A stretch of DNA of 64,000 nucleotides from an uncultured Lachnospiraceae bacterium (GCA_910588875.1 CAJURT010000006.1:1-64000), one strand, 5' to 3'; counted from the first letter of the stretch, positions 1 to 8,274 are shown. A program made the numbers and translations. Notes: generated by a model from the sequence alone, not told the origin.

Positions 1-2
1 AC

Positions 3-698
3 TGTTGTTTTTCAAAGGAAATCATGTCTGAAATTTTGAAAATAGGGATTCCCACTTTGCTCTTTCAGGTTCTGACCAGTATGTCAATCAGCATGATAAA
101 CAATGGGGCAAAAGAATATGGCGGCTCTGCCCTTGCCGCCATGGGGCCGCTTACAAAAATTATGTCTATGGGAACCTTGATTGTTTTCGGTTTCTTGAAA
201 GGATTTCAGCCAATCGCCGGATTCAGCTACGGAGCAAAAAAGTTTGACCGCTTGTATGAAGCGATTAAAACCTCTGTTCTGTGGTCAACCATATTCTGTG
301 TGGTTTTTGGTTTGATAGCCGCTATATTCCCGTCACAGATTATGGCATTGTTTACAAAAGGAGATACCGAAATGATTCGGATTGGTGCGGCAGCGTTACG
401 GGCAAATGGTCTGTCATTTATCCTTTTTGGATTTTATACCGTGTACTCCTTCTTATTTCTTGTAATGGGAAAGGCGAAAGAGGGCTGCTTTCTTGGCGCT
501 TGCCGACAGGGAATCTGCTTTGTGCCGGTTATCTGGTTCCTGCCAGGGATTTTAGGATTAAACGGTGTCATTTACGCCCAGCCGGTTGCTGATGTTCTGG
601 CCGCCATTATCACTGTTTTTATGGCTTTGAATCTTCATAAAAAACTGTCCGTTGAAGAATCCCGTATGGCTTTGCAGTCAGGAACACCGGAAAAATAG
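3..698 (+). CDS. MATE family efflux transporter, C-terminal part (5' end outside window)
   Basis: Membrane exporter of the MATE (multidrug and toxic compound extrusion) family, which moves cationic drugs or metabolites out using Na+ or H+ gradients. The 231 visible residues match the second six-helix half of MATE proteins: several hydrophobic segments, the family-like FLKGFQPIAGFSYGAKKFDR stretch near residues 60-80, and a charged tail. Full family members are about 440-460 residues. The reading frame stays open to the left edge, and the first ATG at 24 has no convincing ribosome site, so this is a gene truncated by the window edge and not a half-sized protein. The stop at 696-698 abuts a degraded nuclease gene on the other strand, which suggests a rearrangement just downstream. 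Substrate unknown. Confidence 0.8.
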   Translation, partial: CCFSKEIMSEILKIGIPTLLFQVLTSMSISMINNGAKEYGGSALAAMGPLTKIMSMGTLIVFGFLKGFQPIAGFSYGAKKFDRLYEAIKTSVLWSTIFCVVFGLIAAIFPSQIMALFTKGDTEMIRIGAAALRANGLSFILFGFYTVYSFLFLVMGKAKEGCFLGACRQGICFVPVIWFLPGILGLNGVIYAQPVADVLAAIITVFMALNLHKKLSVEESRMALQSGTPEK

Positions 699-699
699 G

Positions 700-1017
700 A
701 ACTGTCATAACTTCCGCAGCATAATAATTCAAATACATATTAAGCTGCCCGACTGCTTCAGCCATCAGTTTTGTTGTCTTTAATTCAATCAGGACATAGG
801 CACATAAAATCTTATTGTAAAATACCTCATCAACATAGTAGTGGATATTATCCAGGGTAATTCGCTGCTGTGTACCCACGAACATAAAACCACGACCCAG
901 TTCTAACAGAGATTTTTCTTTTTGTAAGTTCTTTGGAAATCTGACGTAGCTGCTGTTTGATTTGATGTGATATACAAATGACGAAGTCGGCTGATTGTAA
1001 ATTTTTTGTGAATTTGA
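700..1017 (-). pseudogene. YhcG/DUF1016 family PDDEXK nuclease remnant
   Basis: Minus-strand remnant of the YhcG (DUF1016) family, predicted PD-(D/E)XK nucleases. The recognisable part encodes LLELGRGFMFVGTQQRITL, then a YYVDEVFYN segment and the ELKT and GQLNMYLNYY motifs of the family's nuclease core. No proper N-terminal domain precedes it: the frame closes at about 1018, and residues before LLELGRGF do not resemble the family. Family similarity also stops after NYYAAEVM, near 715, and the frame then runs antisense into the 3' end of the MATE gene. Complete family members are roughly 330-370 residues. I call it a broken fragment left by deletion or recombination. The rest of 1018-1204 shows nothing clear. 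Confidence 0.6.
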
Positions 1018-1204
1018 TTAAAAAGTCCTTTACAAAACGTCACTGGGTAAATAGACAAGTTGTTTAGTTAAATACAAGCAAGACAAAACACTATTGCTCC
1101 AAGGTTATAAAATACAACCCAAAACAAGAATACCGCACATCAGCCATCCAAAAATCCATGGCCAACGTGCGGCATTCCCTAAAACCAACCATTCCTACCA
1201 GGTG

Positions 1205-1630
1205 TTACTCACCACCAACACTTGTTGCTTTCTCCGTTCCCGGAAAAGAATATAGCTTCTTATCCCCCTTAATCAGTTCCCTTTTATCCACCCCATCCGG
1301 CACAAAACGGAACACAATAAACTCCGTGACTTCATCGGTATCGTTCTCAAAGGTATGAACACTTGCCCCTACCTGCACCAGTTCATTTTTTCCCAGATAT
1401 CGGTCTTTCTTGCTCCCGTCATGATCCAGGTACCTGCATAGCAGCCTTCCCTTTGTGACCAGTAAGGTCTCGATAATCCGGGCATGGCTATGCCATTCCT
1501 GCACTGTGTGGGGCTGGATTTTGTTGACATGGATCTCATACTCATCAAAGATATAATAGTCAACAGAAGTCCTTGTCTTCTTATCCACATGGATGGCATC
1601 CTGTATTGCCTTAAAAATAATAGGCATCAT
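1205..1630 (-). CDS. Small cupin-domain protein
   Basis: Single-domain cupin of 141 residues. The metal-binding cupin motif is visible as His47-x-His49, Glu54 and Gly61 (EWHSHARIIETLLVTKG), followed by the second strand set around SVHTFENDTDEVTEFIVFRF. Cupins of this size are sugar isomerases or epimerases, dioxygenases or ligand-binding proteins; the exact reaction cannot be assigned. It is the last gene of a minus-strand operon, 34 bases after the metallo-beta-lactamase-fold gene and downstream of a sugar ABC transporter, so a role in handling the imported compound is likely. The ATG at 1630 is preceded by GGGAGG at good spacing; a second ATG follows directly. Confidence 0.7.
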   Translation of the reverse strand: MMPIIFKAIQDAIHVDKKTRTSVDYYIFDEYEIHVNKIQPHTVQEWHSHARIIETLLVTKGRLLCRYLDHDGSKKDRYLGKNELVQVGASVHTFENDTDEVTEFIVFRFVPDGVDKRELIKGDKKLYSFPGTEKATSVGGE

Positions 1631-1664
1631 AATGGTTTACCTCCCTGCCAAGCCTGTAAAACAC

Positions 1665-2354
1665 CTATTTTTCCACCTCCACCACCGAAAAGCCTTTGCT
1701 TTTTAGCAGTTCCTCACAGGGACTGTCTAAATGCATGCAATATACCTGCCCTCTCTTTTCCTTCGGGATCCACCCCTCCATCTTCCCATAGTAGCAATGG
1801 GATGGGTTCGGCAGATCCTCGGAAGCCGTATCATGGTAGATCCGCTGGATCTCCCCCTTCAGAAACCGTTCCCGGATCCCCGGCGGAAGTTCCGAGGAAT
1901 CCCCGCTATAGTAGATGCTCTCAGCCTGGTCAGTGATCACATAGCCATAGCACTTCATATCAGCGGCATGCTTCACCTCCACAGGCTCTGCCTGCAGCCC
2001 GGCGTCATTCCCCGGAAGGCGCTCTTCATACACGTACCCCTGCCGCCCAATCCCCTCCAGGGTTAAAAGCTGTACAATGGTTGGCTGTGGATGGACCACC
2101 GTCACCTGCCGGCCCAGAATATGGTGGAAATAGGAAATCAAACTCCCCAGGCTCCCCACATGGTCTGCGTGGAGATGGGTCTGCAGCACGTACACCCGCT
2201 CGATCTTTTCCAGTTCAAGCCTTCTGTATAACTGGTCAAACGCAGTTTCCCCGCAATCGATCAGATACAGTTCCTTCCCGTACAGCATGTATGCTCCCGT
2301 ATTCCCATAAACCGGATAGAATGCACTGCCTTTTCCCAGAAATTTCAAATCCAT
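1665..2354 (-). CDS. Metallo-beta-lactamase-fold hydrolase
   Basis: Cytoplasmic metal-dependent hydrolase of 229 residues. The THLHADHVGSLG motif gives the binuclear zinc ligands His60, His62, Asp64 and His65; a later YYSGDSSEL segment supplies the bridging aspartate and a CMHLD segment near the C-terminus a further histidine. The organisation resembles ribonuclease Z-like or phosphodiesterase-like branches, but it is shorter than RNase Z and lies in a sugar-transport operon, so a tRNA role is unlikely. It starts 15 bases downstream of the MalG-type permease stop, with GGAGG seven bases before the ATG, so it is co-transcribed. It may cleave a phosphoester, lactone or thioester derived from the imported solute; the substrate is not shown by the sequence. 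Confidence 0.75.
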   Translation of the reverse strand: MDLKFLGKGSAFYPVYGNTGAYMLYGKELYLIDCGETAFDQLYRRLELEKIERVYVLQTHLHADHVGSLGSLISYFHHILGRQVTVVHPQPTIVQLLTLEGIGRQGYVYEERLPGNDAGLQAEPVEVKHAADMKCYGYVITDQAESIYYSGDSSELPPGIRERFLKGEIQRIYHDTASEDLPNPSHCYYGKMEGWIPKEKRGQVYCMHLDSPCEELLKSKGFSVVEVEK

Positions 2355-2369
2355 ATGTCTACCTCCGGT

Positions 2370-3191
2370 CTATTCCTTGATCCCGGCGCTCACAAAGCTG
2401 CTCATAAACTGCTTCTGGGCAACAAAGAAGGCCAGCAACAGAGGAATGATAATGATGAAAGCCGCAGCACAGACATTCGCCCACTGCATATTGGCCTCCT
2501 TAGATTTCGCAAATATGGCAAGACCCACCGTCAAGGTGCGGTTCGCCGGGGAATTCGTCACGATCAGCGGCCATAAGTAGTTGTTCCAGTGATAGCTGAC
2601 GGATATCACGGCAAAAGAAAGGTATGCCGGTTTGGCACAAGGCATATAAACCCTCCAGATCGTCTGCCAGGTAGTCGCCCCGTCAATCCGTGCCGCATCT
2701 GCCAACGCCCGCGGAATCGATTTAAAATGCTGCCGTAGGAGGAAGATCGCCAGTGCACTGCCGTAGAAGGGCAGCATCATACCAATCTTGGTATCCACCA
2801 TTTTCAGTTCGGACAGTGTCATAAAGTTCGGGGTGATCAATACGTCGTTAGGGATGATGATCTGCATAAAGATCACTGCAAACACCAGGGCAGACCCCTT
2901 AAAGTCCAGCACGCCCAGTGCATATGCTGCCATGGTGGAAGTGACAAACTGCACGGCAAAGGTGCAGACCACCAGGATCAGCGTATTGATATAATAAGTC
3001 CCGAAGGGGATAGCATTCCAAACATATTTGATATTGTCCAATGTAAATGAAGTTGTGGGAAACAAGGTCATATGGAAGGAGGGCACCGAAAATGCCGTCC
3101 CTACCAGCCAGATCAGAGGAATCAGCCACAACAGCCCCAGCAGCACCGCAAACACGGTAATCACGGCACCGACCGCTTTTTTCTTTTTCAT
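2370..3191 (-). CDS. Carbohydrate ABC transporter permease, MalG type
   Basis: Inner-membrane permease subunit of a CUT1-type sugar ABC importer, 273 residues with six predicted membrane helices. The ATPase-contact loop (EAA motif) is seen as ALADAARIDGATTWQTIWRV, and the N-terminus has the short basic stretch and long first helix normal for MalG/UgpE-like proteins. It pairs with the MalF-type gene 13 bases upstream and the lipoprotein beyond it. No ATPase gene lies in this operon, which is usual in Firmicutes, where a shared MsmK-like ATPase serves several CUT1 systems. Start supported by GGAGGGAGAG before the ATG at 3191. Confidence 0.93.
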   Translation of the reverse strand: MKKKKAVGAVITVFAVLLGLLWLIPLIWLVGTAFSVPSFHMTLFPTTSFTLDNIKYVWNAIPFGTYYINTLILVVCTFAVQFVTSTMAAYALGVLDFKGSALVFAVIFMQIIIPNDVLITPNFMTLSELKMVDTKIGMMLPFYGSALAIFLLRQHFKSIPRALADAARIDGATTWQTIWRVYMPCAKPAYLSFAVISVSYHWNNYLWPLIVTNSPANRTLTVGLAIFAKSKEANMQWANVCAAAFIIIIPLLLAFFVAQKQFMSSFVSAGIKE

Positions 3192-3204
3192 GGTCTCTCC
3201 CTCC

Positions 3205-4101
3205 TTAATTGTAATGAATCTTCTTATCCTGGCTTAAGAAACGGGGCAGTGCCACTACCATCAAAAGAAGCAGCATGACCGTTGTCAGCGCAGAAGACAC
3301 ACCATAGTTAAAATTGGTAAAGCCCTGCTGGTAAATATAGTAAAGCAGCAAGGTTGATGCATTGTTAGGAGCCCCTTCCGTCATGATCACCACATGGTCC
3401 ACCAGCTTAAAGCTGTTGGTCAGGGCTATCGTGGACACGAACAGGAAGGTGGGCGCCAGCAAAGGAAGTGTAATCCTCCTGAAAATAGTCCAGGACCCGG
3501 CCCCGTCAATCCGTGCCGCCTCATTGACCTCCTCGGAGATGCTCTGGATGCCGGAGAGGAAAAACACCATCAGATAACCTGCCTCTTTCCAGACATACAT
3601 AACCGCCATCGCCGGAAGCACCGTCTTTTTACTGGAAAGGACATTCATCGGCTTTCTCCCAAAGCTTACCAGCAGCTGGTCCCAAAGCCCGTTTTTTGCC
3701 ATGTAGATAAACATCCAAATGCTTGCGATTGCGATCATCGGCATAATCACCGGATAGAAATAAGCCGTGCGCACAAACCCGGTCAACCGGCTTTTCCGGT
3801 TGACAATCGTGGCCAGGAACAGCCCCACCACCATGCTGGGGACAATCGTAATCAGAGCAAAATATAAAGTATTCCCCATCACCTTCCAGAACAGGCCTGA
3901 CTGGAAAAGGTTGATATAGTTCTCAAATCCGATCCATTCCGGCTTCGCCATACCCATCCGGTATTTCGTAAGGCTTAAATAAATGCTGCGGAAGATCGGC
4001 CATACGGTAAAGCAAGTCATAAAGACCAGCGAAGGCGCCACCAGCAGCCAGCCCACAAGATTTTTCTTTAATTCCCGTTGTTTTTTTGTATACGTTTTCA
4101 T
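3205..4101 (-). CDS. Carbohydrate ABC transporter permease, MalF type
   Basis: Partner permease of the CUT1 sugar importer, 298 residues, about six membrane helices. The cytoplasmic EAA loop reads EVNEAARIDGAGSWTIFRRI. I place the start at 4101 (MKTYTKKQRE) because AGGA lies six bases upstream; in-frame ATGs at 4107 and 4131 are alternatives with poorer spacing. The first cytoplasmic residues are strongly basic, as in MalF/UgpA homologues. The gene follows the solute-binding lipoprotein after an 89-base gap that contains a strong hairpin without a U-tract, and it is followed directly by the MalG-type gene. Substrate is probably an oligosaccharide or sugar phosphate ester, not determined. Confidence 0.93.
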   Translation of the reverse strand: MKTYTKKQRELKKNLVGWLLVAPSLVFMTCFTVWPIFRSIYLSLTKYRMGMAKPEWIGFENYINLFQSGLFWKVMGNTLYFALITIVPSMVVGLFLATIVNRKSRLTGFVRTAYFYPVIMPMIAIASIWMFIYMAKNGLWDQLLVSFGRKPMNVLSSKKTVLPAMAVMYVWKEAGYLMVFFLSGIQSISEEVNEAARIDGAGSWTIFRRITLPLLAPTFLFVSTIALTNSFKLVDHVVIMTEGAPNNASTLLLYYIYQQGFTNFNYGVSSALTTVMLLLLMVVALPRFLSQDKKIHYN

Positions 4102-4154
4102 ACCCATTCCTTTTATAAAAATTCTCTGCAAATCCGTTCATCCGTGATAGTAGA

Positions 4155-4176
4155 GGAAGGAGCCGAGGCTCCTTCC
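4155..4176 (-). other. Intercistronic RNA hairpin between binding protein and permease genes
   Basis: The arms GGAAGGAGCC and GGCTCCTTCC pair around a tiny loop in the gap between the binding-protein and MalF-type genes. There is no T-run after it on the minus strand, so it is better read as an mRNA-stabilising or processing hairpin. Such hairpins often let the binding protein be made in excess over the membrane subunits. Confidence 0.6.
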
Positions 4177-4190
4177 CGTGAATGTGTATC

Positions 4191-5588
4191 CTACTGATAC
4201 TCTGCCAGCACTTCTGTCGCCTGCTCCTGGGCAGCCTTCAGGGCCTCCTCCGGAGTTGCGTCGCCCACTACCGCAGACTGGATGTTATCATTGAGGATTC
4301 TCCAGATCTCTGCTGCATTGTAGGTGGTCAGTTCAGGCTTCGCGATATCGATCTGCTCATAGGCAACCTTTGCCTGGGGCAGTTCTTCATAATAATCCTT
4401 CATCAGGTCGGTCTCAAAGCAGGACTGCCGGGTAGCTACATAACCGGTATCCAAAGACCACTGGGCAGCACGCTCCGGCTCTGTCATAAAGCGGATAAAC
4501 TTCCAGGCAGCCTGTACCCGGTCTTCGGAAAGGCCATTGGAGATATAGAAGTTGCCGCCTCCTGTGGGAGCAGCCTGACGCTTGCCGCCAGGTAAAAAGC
4601 AGGTTCCAAACTCAAACTCTGCGTTCTGGCTGATATTCGCCATATTGCCGGTGGTGTGGTAAATCATCGCCACCTCCCCTGCCAAAAACTGGGTGGGAAG
4701 GTCTGTCCACTGGACGATACCAGGAGCCATGATCTCATACTTATTCTGCAGATCCAGCCAGAACTGAAGGGCTTCGATATTCCCTGGGGTATCGAACATA
4801 ACCGCTTTGCCGTCTTCTGTCATCAGGTTCTCCCCATTCTCACTGTTCTGCAGGCAGAAACCGGTAAATGCCCACTGTGCAGAACCGGAATTCAGAGCCA
4901 GGCCAACACCATAGCGGTTCTCATTGGTCAGCTTCTTGCCATATTCCACTACCTCATCCCAGGTTGTGGGCGGTTTCTCCGGATCCAGGCCCACTTCCTT
5001 GAAAGCATTCTTATTGTAGAACATTACCATGGTGCTTCTCTGGAAAGGTATGGAATAAATCTGCCCGTCCACATAAGAATCTTCCATAAATCCCGGAAGG
5101 AAATCTTCGATATATTCCTTGCCGTCCTCATCTGCTGCAATCAGGTCATCCAACGGCATCGCCATACCGGTGGAAGCCATGGTAAAACGCTGGGTCGCCA
5201 GGCTCACAAACACCTCCGGCGGTGTCCCGCCCTGGACAGCTGTCTGAAGTTTGGTCACTGTATCGTCATAGTTGCCCGTGTAGACCGGCTCTACCACGAT
5301 ATCCGGGTTCTCGGCATTGAAATCATTGCACAAAGCCTCAATCAGCTGTGCTGCGGAACCGCCTACATTAACCGGATAGTAGAAGGTCAGGTGCATGGCA
5401 TCCCCGCTGGCAGTATCGCCGCCGCCCTCAGCCTTTGTCTCCGTTCCCCCTGCTGCCTGAGCCTGAGTCTGGGATGCATTATCCCCTCCGCCGCTGTTTC
5501 CGCCACTATTGCCGCCGCCGCAGCCACTGAGCGCAACAACCGATGCCAGCAAGCTAGCTGCTGTTACCAATGCGATTTTCTTTCTCAT
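4191..5588 (-). CDS. Sugar ABC transporter solute-binding lipoprotein (SBP family 1, UgpB-like)
   Basis: Extracellular binding lipoprotein of 465 residues for the CUT1 importer. The signal peptide has a basic start, a hydrophobic core and a lipobox ending ALSGC at residues 19-23; a Gly/Ser/Asn/Gln-rich linker follows. The body shows SBP family 1 features: FYYPVNVGGSAAQLIEAL near 70, a PFQRSTMVMFYNKNAF strand-loop in the middle, and a C-terminal RAAQWSLDTGYVATRQSC segment typical of UgpB/MalE-like proteins. It is the first gene of the operon and has AGGAGGAGC before its ATG. The divergent LacI-type regulator carries a domain of the same family, which suggests both bind the same kind of ligand. 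Confidence 0.93.
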   Translation of the reverse strand: MRKKIALVTAASLLASVVALSGCGGGNSGGNSGGGDNASQTQAQAAGGTETKAEGGGDTASGDAMHLTFYYPVNVGGSAAQLIEALCNDFNAENPDIVVEPVYTGNYDDTVTKLQTAVQGGTPPEVFVSLATQRFTMASTGMAMPLDDLIAADEDGKEYIEDFLPGFMEDSYVDGQIYSIPFQRSTMVMFYNKNAFKEVGLDPEKPPTTWDEVVEYGKKLTNENRYGVGLALNSGSAQWAFTGFCLQNSENGENLMTEDGKAVMFDTPGNIEALQFWLDLQNKYEIMAPGIVQWTDLPTQFLAGEVAMIYHTTGNMANISQNAEFEFGTCFLPGGKRQAAPTGGGNFYISNGLSEDRVQAAWKFIRFMTEPERAAQWSLDTGYVATRQSCFETDLMKDYYEELPQAKVAYEQIDIAKPELTTYNAAEIWRILNDNIQSAVVGDATPEEALKAAQEQATEVLAEYQ

Positions 5589-5638
5589 CTTGCTCCTCCT
5601 TGTGATTATCGTAAATCTCTCTTTGAACTGATAACAGG

Positions 5639-5667
5639 ATTATATCACCATTTTTGAAACGTGTCAA
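5639..5667 (-). promoter_or_regulatory. Promoter of the sugar ABC operon with overlapping palindromic operator
   Basis: On the minus strand TTGACA (5662-5667) is followed after 17 bases by TATAAT (5639-5644), an exact consensus sigma-70/sigma-A promoter. The imperfect palindrome TTGAAACGTGTCAA (5654-5667) covers the -35 box, the position expected for a repressor site. The divergent LacI-type regulator is the obvious candidate. Confidence 0.75.
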
Positions 5668-5793
5668 TTATTTTTCTCCCGTTTTTTATCATTTTTTCGT
5701 CATTCTGGTTATTTTATCTTTCTAATATTTGTATTATTTTTTGATTTTTTACTAAACCAAGCATTGTAACCCTGTTTTTTACCGCTAAATATT

Positions 5794-5808
5794 TTGAACG
5801 CTGTTCAA
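5794..5808. promoter_or_regulatory. Candidate LacI-type operator
   Basis: TTGAACGCTGTTCAA is a perfect inverted repeat of six-base arms around three bases. It has TTGAA/TTCAA ends like the site over the ABC operon promoter about 140 bases away, so the two may be bound together by the fusion regulator encoded next to it. It lies 28 bases upstream of the regulator's own -35 box. The rest of this 305-base gap is AT-rich promoter DNA. Confidence 0.5.
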
Positions 5809-5835
5809 TTTACTTATCCCTATGGATTTTAAGGA

Positions 5836-5864
5836 TTGCCATTTCCTGGTTCACATGGTATTAT
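5836..5864 (+). promoter_or_regulatory. Promoter of the LacI/solute-binding fusion regulator
   Basis: TTGCCA (5836-5841), a 17-base spacer and TATTAT (5859-5864) form a good sigma-A promoter about 30 bases before the start codon of the regulator gene, leaving a short leader with AGGAGG. Confidence 0.65.
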
Positions 5865-5893
5865 TTTTATAAGGCACAGAACAGGAGGAAATT

Positions 5894-8107
5894 ATGGTCA
5901 CAATCAAGGATATTGCCAGACAGGCCGGCGTCGCTCAGGGTACAGTCTCCAATGTACTCAACGGCAAAGGGAACGTCAGCAGCGAAAAAATCAAACGGGT
6001 CATGGATGCCGCCAACCAATTGGGGTATGCCCCTAATGAACGGGCCGCCTTATTGCGCAAAGGCCTGAGCAATTCCCTGGCAGTGGTCATGCCCGACTCT
6101 CCTGCCCGGCAATACCAGGACTTTTATTCCGCATTCAAAAGCTATGCCCGACTGAAAGGTTTTTCCGTAACCCGGCAGCTTACCAATGAAAATGCCCCTG
6201 GCAGCGAGGGCGAGGCTCTCATGGAAGCCCGTTCCCTCCTGGTAAAAGGGATCGCCTGCCTGTCCGTGGTCGCCGGAACCTCCTATGAAGAACCTGTCTA
6301 CAAAAGCACCTCTTTTGATACGGAGGAGCCGGAACTCCTTTTCGTGGAACGGCGCCCCTCCTTCCCCACGGATTTCATCGGTTTTGATTACCGGGACGCA
6401 GGCCGCCGGATGGCGGAAAATGCCCGCTCACAGGGGTTTGAACACATCTGCCTTCTGACCGGGAACTTAAGCCACTCAAATGAATCCGATTTTTATCACA
6501 GCTTCCTTGAAGCCATGGAGGGCTCTGGCTGCCAGGTCACCCATATACAGACCGACTTTTTCCGGCGTTACCAGAATATTATGCAGATATTCAGCCAACC
6601 TATGCCCCAGGCATTCTATATCTCCAACTACGGGTTTGCCGAGGGGGTCAAGGACATCTGCCTGACCTTTTACGATCCCGGACAGCATCCGGAGATCTAT
6701 ACCGTTTCCCCGGTATTTACCATGCCGGAGAATGATTTCATCAAGTATGAGATGGATTACCGCCTGCTGGGGAAAAAGGCGGCCGAGCATTTGATCCGCA
6801 AAACCAAACAAGGGGCCAGAAATGCGGTCAAGACGATTTTCCTGGAGGGCAGCGGCTTCCGGAACTGGCATTCCAATATTATTATACCCAAAAGCAGCTG
6901 TTCCCTAAACGTGATTACCCTGGACAGCCCGGAAGCCTACATTATGCAGAATTTCACCCGGCTGTACACGAAGATGAGCGGGATCCCGGTTAATATCTGC
7001 ATCTATTCCTATGATGAAATCTACGAGGCATTTAATTCCCTGAATGCAGGATCCGGCTTCGATATCCTCCGCCTGGATGTCACCTGGCTCTCCTGGTTTG
7101 CCGACAAACTCCTCATGCCCCTTACCGAGATCGACCCGGATATCGGCTCCGGGCTCGATGCCTTCTTAACCGGGGTCCCGGAACACTATAGCCGGATCCA
7201 CGGGCAGATATATGCGCTTCCCTCCACCCCCAGCGCCCAGCTTCTGTATTACCGGAAGGATCTGTTTGAAAGCCCGATATACAAACGGATGTATTTTGAG
7301 CAGCACAAGAACGAATTAAAACCCCCTGAAACCTTTGAAGAGTTCAACCGGATTGCGGCGTTTTTCACCAAGTCCATCCATCCATCCTCACCGGTAGACT
7401 ACGGGGCCACCCTGACCTTAGGTTCCACCGGCGTGGCCGGCACAGAATTCATGGCCCGCCTGTTCAGCCGCCAGGACAATCTCTATGACAGCCGGAACGA
7501 GATCCATCTGGATTCGGCGGCCTGCCAGCGATCCCTGGAAGAACTCCTGGAACTCCGCCAGTATACCTCACCTTCCTATTGCAACTGGTGGGTGGATACC
7601 GCCCGGAATTTTGCCTCCGGCAATTTCGCCATGTCTGTGCTTTACAGCAATTTTGCCAGTGACCTCCTGGCGCAAAACTCCAACGTGGTGGGCAATATCG
7701 GATATACCATGATGCCAGGGGCAAACCCCATCATCGGCGGAGGGAGCCTGGGGATTTTCCGCTATTCCCACCATCCCCGTGAAGCCCTTTCCTTCATTAA
7801 ATGGATGTGCAGCGAGCCGATCTCCTCCGCCGCCGCCCTGCTCGGCAGCACCTCGCCCTGCAAAAAGACCTACGAAAATTATGAGGTGGTCAACAACTTC
7901 CCCTGGATCAACCTTGCAGAGCGCTGCTTCCCCCTGGCCAGGGGCAGGCGCACCCCGGAGCATGAACTGACCCCCTTTGACGAGAGGAAATATTTAAGCA
8001 TCCTGGGGATGGCCATCAAAAACTCCTACAGCAATATCTGCACCCCAAAAGAAGCGCTTAAAAATGCCCAGGAACTGTTTGAAAAACATTTCCGCTGGAA
8101 ATTTTAG
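5894..8107 (+). CDS. LacI-family regulator fused to a C-terminal solute-binding-protein domain
   Basis: DNA-binding regulator of 737 residues, about twice the LacI norm of 330-340. Residues 3-50 are a clear LacI helix-turn-helix (TIKDIARQAGVAQGTVSNVL) with the LGYAPN hinge. Residues about 60-330 form the LacI-type periplasmic-binding-like sensor. From about 338 to the end the protein resembles an extracellular solute-binding protein of family 1: YTKMSGIPVNICIYSYDEIY, FDILRLDVTWLSWFADK, and IYALPSTPSAQLLYYRKDLF. No signal peptide or membrane segment precedes this part, so it acts inside the cell. The gene is divergent from a CUT1 sugar operon headed by a related binding protein, and is followed by a strong terminator. 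AGGAGG precedes the ATG. I infer that it senses the imported sugar or a derivative. Confidence 0.88.
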   Translation: MVTIKDIARQAGVAQGTVSNVLNGKGNVSSEKIKRVMDAANQLGYAPNERAALLRKGLSNSLAVVMPDSPARQYQDFYSAFKSYARLKGFSVTRQLTNENAPGSEGEALMEARSLLVKGIACLSVVAGTSYEEPVYKSTSFDTEEPELLFVERRPSFPTDFIGFDYRDAGRRMAENARSQGFEHICLLTGNLSHSNESDFYHSFLEAMEGSGCQVTHIQTDFFRRYQNIMQIFSQPMPQAFYISNYGFAEGVKDICLTFYDPGQHPEIYTVSPVFTMPENDFIKYEMDYRLLGKKAAEHLIRKTKQGARNAVKTIFLEGSGFRNWHSNIIIPKSSCSLNVITLDSPEAYIMQNFTRLYTKMSGIPVNICIYSYDEIYEAFNSLNAGSGFDILRLDVTWLSWFADKLLMPLTEIDPDIGSGLDAFLTGVPEHYSRIHGQIYALPSTPSAQLLYYRKDLFESPIYKRMYFEQHKNELKPPETFEEFNRIAAFFTKSIHPSSPVDYGATLTLGSTGVAGTEFMARLFSRQDNLYDSRNEIHLDSAACQRSLEELLELRQYTSPSYCNWWVDTARNFASGNFAMSVLYSNFASDLLAQNSNVVGNIGYTMMPGANPIIGGGSLGIFRYSHHPREALSFIKWMCSEPISSAAALLGSTSPCKKTYENYEVVNNFPWINLAERCFPLARGRRTPEHELTPFDERKYLSILGMAIKNSYSNICTPKEALKNAQELFEKHFRWKF

Positions 8108-8126
8108 TTCTGCCAAACTTCATAAA

Positions 8127-8167
8127 AAATCCCGGGTTTTGCTTTTCGCAAAATCCGGGATTTTTTT
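8127..8167 (+). terminator. Rho-independent terminator of the fusion regulator gene
   Basis: The arms ATCCCGGGTTTTGC and GCAAAATCCGGGAT pair (one G-U) around a short loop and are followed by seven T residues on the plus strand, about 20 bases after the stop codon. Confidence 0.9.
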
Positions 8168-8231
8168 AGAAACCCTCCCCGCAGGCTGAACATCCATCCT
8201 GCGCCATTTAAGTAAAAGTCAACAACCCCCG

Positions 8232-8274
8232 GGCAGCCGCCAAAGTCAAGCCAGCTTGACCTTGGCCCGCTGCC
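8232..8274 (-). terminator. Long hairpin 3' of the ammonium transporter gene
   Basis: Arms of about 20 bases (8232-8251 and 8254-8274, GGCAGC...GTCAAGC against GCTTGAC...GCTGCC) pair with few mismatches and a two-base loop. It sits about 40 bases downstream of the amt stop on the minus strand. The U-tract is poor, so it may be a weak terminator or an RNA 3'-end stabiliser. Confidence 0.5.

Noticed and set aside
1018..1204. Possible small RNA or toxin gene in the gap after the nuclease remnant
   Set aside because: No promoter, hairpin or coding frame with a ribosome site could be supported.
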